From: an uncultured Collinsella sp.
GTDB taxonomy: Bacteria > Actinomycetota > Coriobacteriia > Coriobacteriales > Coriobacteriaceae
Assembly (NCBI GenBank): GCA_934646865.1
Contig: CAKUEU010000003.1
Span: 1-64,000 of the forward strand
Direction: 5' to 3'
Length of the DNA: 64,000 nucleotides
Positions within the stretch are counted from its first letter, which is position 1, and each line of letters opens with the position of its first letter. The notes beneath the pieces were generated by a model that saw only the letters and a list, made by a program, of their open reading frames with translations, did not search any database and had not been told where the DNA came from. This document shows, in pieces, positions 42,194 to 50,083 of the stretch. A program made the translations under genes and the position numbers.

Positions 42194-42388
42194 CTATAAT
42201 CTCCGGGCAGGGCCATGCCCCCCCCCTGGGAGACCTTCGACTCCGCACAGCTGGTCGGTCTCGGCACCCATCACGGCGTTCACGACCTGCTCGGTGGGGT
42301 GCCTGAGCAGCTCCTGCATGTCGATGGCGCCGTCGTCGAAACGGGGCATGGCGAGCATGTCCGGCGTCGGGTCTGATAAGATTTCCAT
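42194..42388 (-). pseudogene. IS256-type transposase N-terminal fragment
   Basis: Minus-strand ORF with MQELLRHPTEQVVNAVMGAE and TDQLCG, the usual N-terminal helix of IS256-family transposases. After DQLCG the similarity ends near a run of nine C (42218-42226). Upstream, CTTCGTCC-TTTCC-TAGAA and TTCTAGGACGAAG form an inverted repeat (about 42395-42448). Confidence 0.65.
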
Positions 42389-42636
42389 AGCGGTCTTCGT
42401 CCTTTCCTAGAACCTGTTGTTGTGGTGATTTCAGATTCTAGGACGAAGGCCGTTCTTCGTTAAACGGGCGTTAGGGCGTCACCCTTACAAAAACTTCTCG
42501 ACATAATCGCTTGCGGAAGGTCGCTGCTGCTTGCTTTTGCGTATCAGGCGAATTGTGCAACAAGCTAGACGTTTTTATGTCCCAGTGATTCGCTAGGATG
42601 ATTTTAGTCAATTGCTTGTTCGGAGAGGGGTTATCC

Positions 42637-45000
42637 ATGATGGAAAATGAAGCTGGAATCGATGTAAATGCATTAAATAGTGCGCGCGAGGAGCTACAGA
42701 CTGATATTTCTGGTCGCATAAGTCGGCTTGTATCCCTAATCGAGACACTCGACCCTTTAGAGATAATGCTTAGGTCCGCCTGGTACTCACGATTTTTATC
42801 TCTTATGCGATTCACTAATATGGTCGACAAAGATGAGCATGATGTTTTTGATGAGCTTTACTTTAATAATGCAAACCTTGTTCCAGAGTTTCTACAGTCT
42901 TGCCTTCTTTTCATTGCGGCGCGGGGAAAGTCTTCTAATGCGGATAGTTCAGCAACATCTCGACTAGAAGAAACAATTGCTTGCGCAGAGTCTATCATCG
43001 ACGTTTTAAATCAGGCATTTCTTGTCCGATATTCCGATGTGCATATTGCCGGCAAGAATGCCGGATTGTCCGATGATGTAATTAGATATCAAATAGAGTC
43101 CAAGACATATCAATCCTTGCGGGGTAGGCGTTATCAGGCTATTGAAGAGGACTATTTAACCCTATTGCTTAGTAAACAAGATGCTTTAATTAAAGAGGTT
43201 TACGGAGTTGGAGCTACAGATGTAATTAATGGGTTTGTTGCACTGATGACATCCCTTACTCTTGGTTGGTCAGCCGCCTTCAATGAGCTTGGAAAACAAT
43301 ACGATAATTGGCAAAAGGAGCCCCTGCACTCATTTGACGGCATTTCTAAAGATGAGGCGGCTCGAATTGCCAACTCGGTATTTGGCACTGCCCTTCATGA
43401 CGTTGCCGCAGTGACGCAATGGCCTGAGTCGTTAATTGAGGACCTCTCCCTTTCGGCTGCGTCAGCTACTGATTTCAAAAAAATCAACTCAATTGACCCC
43501 CTTGGGATTATGCCGATTGTTGACAAGCCATTTATCAGAATTAATGGCATTAGCTACTGCTTCTGTGTTGCAAACTTTTTGGATCACTTTTATAGGTCTT
43601 TTTATCGTGCCATCCGCAGTCGATTCATAGCTTCAGAAGTTGGATCTAGCAATGAATTTACCTTGCGCTGGAAGGAAAGCCAGGCATCTGCTTCAGAGGA
43701 TGGGGTTGCCGCGTTATTTAAGAAGTTATTACCAGGCTCGACCATCTGCATAAATGGATATCATCCACGTAATGGTGCCAAATGGAATAAGCGTGATGTT
43801 CAAGAAAGCGATTTGGTAATCCTGTATGAAGATGCCTTGCTTGCGGTTGAAGTCAAGGCGGGGGCATTCTGCCCGACGGATCCGGTTGACGACTCAAAGG
43901 GACACATTAAATCATTTCAGGGGTTGTTGGAAAAGGCTTCGCGCCAGGCAGAATCGACTGTCGCATATATTCGCAGCTGTTGTGGAGGCCCTTGTCGTTT
44001 TTACGATGCGTGGGGGAACGTAAAATTGGAGTTTTCTTCTGCTGCCGTGCGAACCACTTTTAAAATCTGTGTGACCGTAGATGATTTCAATGAATTCGCT
44101 TCTAAAGCCGACAAGCTCGAATTTATAAAGATGTCAAAAGGTACAATTGCACTTTCTCTTGATGATCTTCTCGTTTATACCCGTTATTTTAATAACCCTT
44201 TAGTTTTTCTTCATTACCTGGCTCAGAGGCGTTCAGCGGTGTCAATGCCGGCGCTATACATGAATGATGAACTTGATCATCTTGGTATGTATATAGATAA
44301 CAATTGCTATACGCAGACGCTGGAAAGAGAGGCTAGAGATTCAGGTCCCGATATTAACAATGACTTGAATTTTAGGATTCAAGGCTTCTTTGGATATAGG
44401 GATAAGATTGACGACTGGTTTAATAGTTTATATATAGGAGACGTGGTTGAAAAGCCCGTCCAAACCGCGCCGAAGTTGTTCGATCAAATAGTCGAAATGC
44501 TAGATGACTCCAGCCTTGGTTATTGGAGAAGGGCTATTGCAAGCACTTTATTAAATTGCGGATCCGATACAAGGAAAGTGGTCTCTGATGGAATTGCAAC
44601 GAGACTCAGGCCCGGAGTGCCTTCTGATTTAAGGCTTGATTTGCCTGCTCAAGAGGCTGCCGATGTACCGCTGTGTATCTTTGTCAATCGCGACAATATG
44701 CCGAATGATGATGAGATTTGTAGGGGAAAATGCTTAGCGGTTTTAATGCATGATGCCGCTCCGAACATTGTTCGTCTCGATATCAACGCTTCAGATGGAA
44801 AAGTTAAGTCACTATGCATCAATGAGTATAGACTCGATAATCTATCCGAGGAGGATAAGGCGTATGCAGCAGGGTTCATTCCGGCATTAGACAGGACGCG
44901 AAAGTACTGTATTAAGAAACAGGTCGGAAGAAAAATCGGCAGGAATGAGCTTTGCCCATGTGGAAGTGGGAAAAAATATAAAAAGTGCTGTGGAAGATGA
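42637..45000 (+). CDS. Large PD-(D/E)XK-type protein with C-terminal SEC-C zinc motif
   Basis: 787-aa protein from ATG 42637, with GGAGAGGGG about 10 bases upstream; an in-frame ATG at 42598 is less likely. The N-terminal half is helical and unassigned. SDLVILYEDALLAVEVKAG (Asp 392, Glu 405, Lys 407) is a textbook D-(x)n-ExK nuclease core, similar to NERD/Mrr-like domains. A further beta/alpha region of about 300 residues follows. The protein ends with GRNELCPCGSGKKYKKCCG, a SEC-C motif (Cys-x-Cys-x8-Cys-Cys). SEC-C tails are frequent on nucleases and other proteins of defence islands. The gene is AT-rich against the host. It stands alone between intergenic gaps. Confidence 0.85.
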   Translation: MMENEAGIDVNALNSAREELQTDISGRISRLVSLIETLDPLEIMLRSAWYSRFLSLMRFTNMVDKDEHDVFDELYFNNANLVPEFLQSCLLFIAARGKSSNADSSATSRLEETIACAESIIDVLNQAFLVRYSDVHIAGKNAGLSDDVIRYQIESKTYQSLRGRRYQAIEEDYLTLLLSKQDALIKEVYGVGATDVINGFVALMTSLTLGWSAAFNELGKQYDNWQKEPLHSFDGISKDEAARIANSVFGTALHDVAAVTQWPESLIEDLSLSAASATDFKKINSIDPLGIMPIVDKPFIRINGISYCFCVANFLDHFYRSFYRAIRSRFIASEVGSSNEFTLRWKESQASASEDGVAALFKKLLPGSTICINGYHPRNGAKWNKRDVQESDLVILYEDALLAVEVKAGAFCPTDPVDDSKGHIKSFQGLLEKASRQAESTVAYIRSCCGGPCRFYDAWGNVKLEFSSAAVRTTFKICVTVDDFNEFASKADKLEFIKMSKGTIALSLDDLLVYTRYFNNPLVFLHYLAQRRSAVSMPALYMNDELDHLGMYIDNNCYTQTLEREARDSGPDINNDLNFRIQGFFGYRDKIDDWFNSLYIGDVVEKPVQTAPKLFDQIVEMLDDSSLGYWRRAIASTLLNCGSDTRKVVSDGIATRLRPGVPSDLRLDLPAQEAADVPLCIFVNRDNMPNDDEICRGKCLAVLMHDAAPNIVRLDINASDGKVKSLCINEYRLDNLSEEDKAYAAGFIPALDRTRKYCIKKQVGRKIGRNELCPCGSGKKYKKCCGR

Positions 45001-45326
45001 GCGGTTGAGATTTCGTCGCGCGCTTGGGTTCGTTCACATGCTTTCGGGATTGCTTACTTTTCTTCCTTGCTTATATTGATATGCGCTCGAACATAATATA
45101 AATATGATTCTCGCCATTTTCCGGCATCAACATGGCTGATGTTCGGAACGAAATCGTAATTGACTCGACTAGTCTATCCTACGCTATCTGCATTTCTTCT
45201 ATGTTTTACCGTGTTATGTGGTTCAGTCTGTTCTTTGCACCTTGGGCCTCAGGTGCCTTAAGCACTTGATTTAGCATACTTAAAGTCTATAATCAAAGAA
45301 AAGCTCTGAAATATCTTTTCAAAACA
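45001..45326. other. AT-rich intergenic stretch, no gene seen
   Basis: 326 bases between the SEC-C gene and the ATPase gene. No ORF, tRNA or clear hairpin is visible. Confidence 0.6.
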
Positions 45327-46565
45327 ATGAAAGGAAAGTTGAGGATATTGCTTTGCCAGTTTTCCTTCAGGAACTATAGATCCTATCGCGACGAGGCGGA
45401 GCTTTCCATGCAAGCGACGCCGATGAGGGAGTTTGAGCGCTCTCTCATCGAGTGTCCCGATGGACAGAGCTTTCTGCCGGTGGCTGCGGTGTATGGACCC
45501 AACGCTGGCGGTAAATCCAACCTGCTTGAGGCTCTCGACTACGTTCGTTCGGCAGTGACCAGACCGATCAGATTGTTGTCTGCTAGCGCTGATGTGTCAG
45601 AGGGCGATCGCCCTTCGATACCCCGTTGTTCGGCGTTCGAGTTCGATGACGTATCTGCTCTCGAGCCCACCGAGTTCGAGCTCTACTACCGCGCGGGCGA
45701 GCATGAGTACCGCTACGCCCTGTCCGTGCATGCCGACAAGATCGTGTCCGAGGGACTGTGGCGGCGCAAATTGGGTGCGTCGCGTACGGCGATGCTGTTC
45801 GAGCGCGAGGGTGCTGAGGTCGAGCTCGGTCCCACGCTGCGCAAACTTGTGACGGCCACGAGATTCAACCCGAGCCTGCCGTACCTGTCGTTCCTCTGCA
45901 TCAACTTTGACGCGCCGGTGGTCAAGGAAGCTGCCAGCTGGTTTCTTGATGGAGTGTTCCTGAACTACAACAGCTCTTACCTGGAGCGGATGCTCGAGCA
46001 ATTGCTAGATGAGGCCGAGTCACCCGAGGTCGCGCGTTTCTTGCGCGCTGTCGACGTACGCATCGATGGCTTTAGGGTGGAGAAGTCTCCGGAATGGCGT
46101 GGCCAGCGAGTTTTTGTGAGACACGAGGTGGACGACAAGGGCTATGAGCTGCGCCTGTCCGAGGAGTCGGCCGGCACTCAGAAGCTCATTGGGCTAGCTG
46201 CATATCTTATGACGGCGCTCGAGCGCGGTAGCACCGTCGTGGTCGACGAACTCGACGCCAAGCTTCACCCGAAGCTCCTGCGCTACGTGATTCTGCTGTT
46301 TAAGGATCCTACGGTCAACAAGAATGGCGCGCAGCTCATTTTTTCGTCTCAGGATGTTTCTACCATGAGGAATGATGTGTTCCGCCGCGATGAGATATGG
46401 TTCGCCGCGCGTGGCGAGGGGGAGGCAAGCCAGCTGTGGTCGCTCGCCGACATCCACGAGGCTAATGGCAACTTGGTCAGCAAGAACGCGGCTTTTGATA
46501 AACAGTATCTGTCTGGTCGTTACGGCGCCGATCCGTATCTCACTCGCATCGAGGAATGGGATTAG
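45327..46565 (+). CDS. AbiLi/RloA-type AAA ATPase
   Basis: 412-aa ABC/SMC-like ATPase: Walker A GPNAGGKSN (residues 57-65), signature-like LSEESAGTQKL near 275 and Walker B VVVDELDAKLHP (Asp 307, Glu 308). The opening FSFRNYRSYRDEAELSM is typical of AAA15/AbiLi proteins. ATG 45327 is the first start; TTG 45348 (giving LCQFSFRNYRS) is a plausible alternative. 1 base separates it from the RloB gene. ATPase plus RloB-type Toprim pairs (AbiL; compare PARIS AriA/AriB) act as abortive-infection systems, with the ATPase as sensor. GC content is near the host average, unlike the flanking genes. Confidence 0.88.
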   Translation: MKGKLRILLCQFSFRNYRSYRDEAELSMQATPMREFERSLIECPDGQSFLPVAAVYGPNAGGKSNLLEALDYVRSAVTRPIRLLSASADVSEGDRPSIPRCSAFEFDDVSALEPTEFELYYRAGEHEYRYALSVHADKIVSEGLWRRKLGASRTAMLFEREGAEVELGPTLRKLVTATRFNPSLPYLSFLCINFDAPVVKEAASWFLDGVFLNYNSSYLERMLEQLLDEAESPEVARFLRAVDVRIDGFRVEKSPEWRGQRVFVRHEVDDKGYELRLSEESAGTQKLIGLAAYLMTALERGSTVVVDELDAKLHPKLLRYVILLFKDPTVNKNGAQLIFSSQDVSTMRNDVFRRDEIWFAARGEGEASQLWSLADIHEANGNLVSKNAAFDKQYLSGRYGADPYLTRIEEWD

Positions 46566-46566
46566 C

Positions 46567-47235
46567 ATGGCGGCGAAAAAGTCGAAGGGCTGGCGTAGTG
46601 GCAAACGCGAGGTTCGCCCGCGCATGGTGCAGATGACGCGCCACCTCGTGGTGACCGAGGGCAAGGAGACTGAGCCTCGCTACTTTGAGGGCGTGCGTGC
46701 CGCTTTGTGTGCGGCAAATGAACGCAAGGTTGCCGTTATCGTTAAGGGAACGGGCAAACGCACGCTCGACCTGCTTGACTTTGCCGTCGAACACTGCCGC
46801 TATGCGCCCGAGACGTTCGACCACGTGTGGCTCGTGTATGACAAGGATGACTTCCCTGCGTCCGACTTCGACGCGATAGAGCGCAAATGCGCCGAGCTCT
46901 CCGATGGATCGAGGACCTTCCACGCGTTGTGGTCGAACCCCTGCTTTGAACTGTGGCCACTTCTGCACTTTCGCTATACGACTGCCCCCATGTCGGCCAC
47001 GGAGTGTCAGCGTGCCCTCGCTCAGGCGATGTCTAAGGACTTAGGCATCGAGTACCGCAAGAACCTGGACGGGATGTTCGGGGCAGTGGATGGTGGGCGA
47101 GGCGAAGCACTGCAGCGCGCTGGGCGCCTCGTCGCGTACCATAGGGAACTGGGTAACATTAAGCCATCTGCGCAAAACCCTTCAACTAAGGTTGGTGAGA
47201 TATTCGATGTGATTGGGCCGTATCTGGTTGGATAG
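46567..47235 (+). CDS. RloB/AbiLii-like Toprim-type effector
   Basis: 222-aa RloB-family protein. Toprim glutamate in VVTEGKETEPRYFEG (Glu 31) and the DxD pair in HVWLVYDKDDFP (Asp 92, 94, 95). C-terminal SNPCFELWPLLHF is the conserved RloB block. Basic N-terminus (AAKKSKGWRSGKREVRPR). Start ATG 46567, one base past the ATPase stop. In RloA/RloB and AbiL systems the pair is required together; the Toprim partner is probably the nuclease that is released when the ATPase senses infection, by analogy with PARIS. Confidence 0.88.
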   Translation: MAAKKSKGWRSGKREVRPRMVQMTRHLVVTEGKETEPRYFEGVRAALCAANERKVAVIVKGTGKRTLDLLDFAVEHCRYAPETFDHVWLVYDKDDFPASDFDAIERKCAELSDGSRTFHALWSNPCFELWPLLHFRYTTAPMSATECQRALAQAMSKDLGIEYRKNLDGMFGAVDGGRGEALQRAGRLVAYHRELGNIKPSAQNPSTKVGEIFDVIGPYLVG

Positions 47236-47312
47236 CCGAGTTCGATCGGGCTCGATAGGACTGGAGATTCATGAAAGATGTTGTTTTGGGCTGTCTGCCG
47301 TTTTTAACTGGA

Positions 47313-47340
47313 TTGACCTTTTGGGACCCGATAGGATACT
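47313..47340 (+). promoter_or_regulatory. Possible promoter downstream of rloB
   Basis: TTGACC (47313-47318) and GATACT (47335-47340) with a 16-base spacer, overlapping a palindrome CTAGAG-TAA-CTCTAG (47339-47353). It would drive the decayed ORF region that follows. Confidence 0.35.
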
Positions 47341-47413
47341 AGAGTAACTCTAGCGGTATTGACGCAGTCAACCTACGGGCCTACGTCCTGCGGAGAGGTG
47401 GCTGTTCTTCTGG

Positions 47414-47628
47414 ATGGTCGCCTCTCTTCATCGCGCTCATGATGAGAGGCTTTATTATGAGCCAAGGTTGGTGGGCACAAAAACGTCAACTACATTCGAA
47501 TGGTTTGGATGCCTGGGCGCTATCTGATTGAGAATGAGTTCAAACGGTTAATCCGAGATCTTACCGACCTTCTTATGAGATACGTTGAGACATTTTTGGC
47601 ACGTGTTAAAGCAGATTGGTCTTGTTGA
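47414..47628 (+). pseudogene. Decayed ORF of unknown family in two frames
   Basis: Frame 1 from ATG 47414 reads LHRAHDERLYYEPRLVGTKT, then breaks near 47505. Frame 2 continues as RYLIENEFKRLIRDLTDLLM then RYVETFLARVKADW to TGA 47626-47628. The second piece has the look of a real helical protein end. Family not recognised. Confidence 0.35.
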
Positions 47629-47716
47629 ACTTCTGCAAAAGACGACAGGTGGAAGCTTTTTTGAGAAACTGGCCCATTGCCTGTGTCGGCATCCAAGCGT
47701 TGTGCCTCCCGTAGTT

Positions 47717-48319
47717 TCACACCGACGGCATCTTCCCGGATCCTCGGCTTAAGACGGCTTTAGATGATGAAGAATAGCGATTCTCGGTGCTGCACATCTC
47801 AACGAGTTGTTGTAGCATACCCATCATACAAAAGCTCTGCGGGAGCTTTAAGGGCGACGCTTTCAACAAGAGAGTGTTGCCCTTTTTCATGCTTGTACTA
47901 TTTAGCGTGCTTGTCTTCCAATGCAGATGCCGCCCAAAGCGCCCACACTGCACGATACCGATCCAGCTGTCGGCACACCTGAACCCATCGATCATTCTCC
48001 TGGTAATCTCGACTTTGTTGTCAACGATGTCGCTCTCTCGCACCGTGAACATGCGGAAAAACAGCAAGGGTCAGCTGGCGTAGACGCCCGTTCCGTACGC
48101 TAAAGACGCTTCCAATGAATCGCCCTGCTCGCCGGGTAGATCATGATGGTAGCTGGCTGCGTTTATATAGAAGAGGCGTCCGTCCACCAGTTTGCCGATG
48201 TACGCCTCTTTGGGTGCGAACTTCAGTATCCCAAAGCTCTTTCGTCTGGGCTTGCAGGGCAGCCAGAAAGCCAAGCAGGTCAACGGTCCCGCTGCTTGCG
48301 CTTCGTTTTTTGTCCGCAC
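47717..48319 (-). pseudogene. Decayed gene on the minus strand, two pieces
   Basis: 48319-48071 encodes EAYIGKLVDGRLFYINAASY and DLPGEQGDSLEAS, then stops. 48067-47717 continues in another frame with FRMFTVRESDIVDNKVEITR and RCADSWIGIVQCGRF. The two pieces are adjacent and plausibly once formed one protein. The second is similar in sequence to the relic at 37140-37289. Function unknown. Confidence 0.5.
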
Positions 48320-48415
48320 CAGTGCTTACACTTTTGAAAAACGGTACGAATGTGTCCGTCGCATATCTCATGCTGTAGACACATCGGCAAGTTCAGAGTT
48401 GAAGGCGAGGTGAGT

Positions 48416-48643
48416 ATGAAAGGCAGAAATCAGCACATTACGAAGCGTTCGGATGGCAATTGTCAGGTTAAGGGTGAAGGGGCAAGTCGCGCCTCCTTCG
48501 TTACGACGACCCAGAGCGAGGCAATAAAGCTCGGTCGACGCATTTGCTCCAATCAAGAGTCGGAGTTGATCGTCCATCGTCGCGACGGCAGAATCCGCGC
48601 AAAGGATTCCCATGGCCACGACCCCTTTCCGCCGAGGGGCTAA
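48416..48643 (+). CDS. DUF2188 small protein
   Basis: 75-aa protein matching the DUF2188 pattern throughout: GRNQHITKRSDGNCQVKGEG, SEAIKLGRRICSNQESELIV, then HRRDGRIRAKDSHGHDPFPP. Start ATG 48416 follows GAGGTGA. DUF2188 proteins are small, basic and of unknown function, widespread in bacteria and mobile regions. It lies upstream of a DUF2335 membrane-protein gene. Confidence 0.82.
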   Translation: MKGRNQHITKRSDGNCQVKGEGASRASFVTTTQSEAIKLGRRICSNQESELIVHRRDGRIRAKDSHGHDPFPPRG

Positions 48644-49019
48644 GGAATCGGTTCCATTGCGACAGCGGGTCCGTAATTGCGTGCCCGCTGTCGCAAGATC
48701 GGCTTCAACATTGTGGCGAAATGCGGGCTTGAGACTAATTCTTCGAGACGGATGTTCAGTCTCTTAGCTGAAGAAGGGGTTATTGACCAGTTTTCTGTAA
48801 ACAGTTCCGTTTATACTAATGAGCACCAGATGAAAGGATAGGAGGTCATGCACGATGAATCCATCGGTAAAGACGTTTTCGACATGGCCGGGTCTGGATA
48901 TGAGTAATAAGGTTTCCGAGGCGAGGACTCGCTCGACGAGGAACTCGAACAAGATGGTCACCGTGATGGCGGCCAGAATCATCTCGGAGAAGTCTTTAAA
49001 GGTGAAGACCTCGAAGTAG
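48644..49019. other. Intergenic stretch with only fragmentary ORFs
   Basis: AGGAGGTC at about 48839-48846 precedes ATG 48848, but that frame closes after 19 codons (MHDESIGKDVFDMAGSGYE). An in-frame ATG at 48855 runs to TAG 49017. These could be the broken 5' end of the DUF2335 gene. No other support. Confidence 0.35.
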
Positions 49020-49430
49020 AGGGGGGAGTTTGCGACTGCAACTCCAGAGAAGCAGGCTGAGATCATTGCATCGAGTCTTTGGAGCGGCATTCTTCCCCCA
49101 CCGGATGAATTCTCCAAGTATCCTGTTGAGGTTCAGCATGAAATTGTGCGATGGGCACCTGTTTCTGTTGAGAGTCAATCTAGGCTAATTGAAACTGCCA
49201 CCGCGTTGGATAGGGCAGAGTCGGCTCGACTTGACGCCATGAATGAGGTTGATGCCGAGCAGATTCCGCGAGCGCAATATGGAACGATGCTTCTTAATCT
49301 TGCGTTGATAGTCGGTGCCATCATATTGGGCTGTTTGGACAGAACAACCGTTGCCTGTTCTCTTGTAGGCGGACTTGCAGCAATCAATGTTCTCAATCTA
49401 TTTGTGTCCAATCGCTCTTCGAAAAAGTGA
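49020..49430 (+). CDS. DUF2335 predicted membrane protein, start unresolved
   Basis: Open frame from 49020 to TAA-free end 49430. SGILPPPDEFSKYPVEVQHE is the conserved DUF2335 opening (usually FSGPLPPPE), followed by a polar helix and two membrane segments (MLLNLALIVGAIILGCL and TVACSLVGGLAAINVLNLFV). AGGGGGGAG at 49020-49028 would be a fine ribosome site, yet no ATG, GTG or TTG follows in frame before GTG 49146, which lies inside the conserved region. So the gene is either 5'-damaged or uses a rare start such as ATT 49065. Function unknown; holin-like topology. Confidence 0.65.
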   Translation, partial: RGEFATATPEKQAEIIASSLWSGILPPPDEFSKYPVEVQHEIVRWAPVSVESQSRLIETATALDRAESARLDAMNEVDAEQIPRAQYGTMLLNLALIVGAIILGCLDRTTVACSLVGGLAAINVLNLFVSNRSSKK

Positions 49431-49765
49431 TGCTGCGGTATGATGTCCTAAATGAAAAACGAAGACCTGCTATGGGCCATTGTTTTGCAAGGGGGTTCCT
49501 TCCTAACGGAGGGCATCCCCTAGTTTTATTTAGATTGAAGCTGGTGCCGAACCGCCGCGTTGCCAATCGTCGCCTTGTTGGGTTGCTTGAAGTTACGGTA
49601 AGATGTTCTCAGTGATACAGTCGTCGCGGACTCTACGTGAGGCGGAGACAAAGAAGGGTCGTTGTTCGGTTTTCCGGCAACGGCCCTTTGACGTTTCCGC
49701 GACTACTGGACGTTGTCGCGGATGCTGCCATTGCTGCTAGAACATGTGATGTAAAGCCGTCATTT

Positions 49766-49889
49766 CGGAAGTGCGGGGAAAAATCAGAAAACGCCGAGCA
49801 CAACCCGATTTTCAGCAACAAAACCGCAGGTCGTGGAAGCCTAAAACAGGGGTGAGGCCGGCCGATCTTGGTTTTTCCCCGCACTTCCG
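49766..49889. repeat. Dispersed hairpin element, copy D
   Basis: Arms CGGAAGTGCGGGGAAAAA (49766-49783) and the exact reverse complement (49872-49889), 18 bp. Core AAAACCGCAGGT at 49820-49831. CGAGCAC precedes the core as in copies A (CGACCAC) and E. Confidence 0.8.
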
Positions 49890-49900
49890 GAAACGTCTAG

Positions 49901-50025
49901 CGGAAGTATGCGGCAAATTCTGGAACCTCCGAGCACACCGCCTTTTTCGTGCAAAGAAACCGCTGGTAAAAGCCTTGTCGCTATCCGACGTGGTCGGCAT
50001 GTTGGGATTTTGCCGCATACTTCCG
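49901..50025. repeat. Dispersed hairpin element, copy E
   Basis: Arms CGGAAGTATGCGGCAAA (49901-49917) and the exact reverse complement (50009-50025), 17 bp. Core AAACCGCTGGT at 49957-49967 and CGAGCAC at about 49930. It sits head to tail with copy D, 11 bases apart. Confidence 0.8.
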
Positions 50026-50083
50026 GATTTAGCGGCATTCACGGTAGGTTTCGGCGAATTTTGCGTGCCGTCAGCCGGTTGTT

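Noticed and set aside
42218-42226. C9 homopolymer as a third phase-variation tract
   Set aside because: It lies in a transposase fragment with no functional reading frame, so length changes would have no evident effect.
48764-49117. 117-codon minus-strand ORF with a hydrophobic middle (SEMILAAITVTILFEFLVERV)
   Set aside because: It overlaps the conserved 5' part of the DUF2335 frame on the plus strand and has no ribosome site; kept only as a weak possibility.
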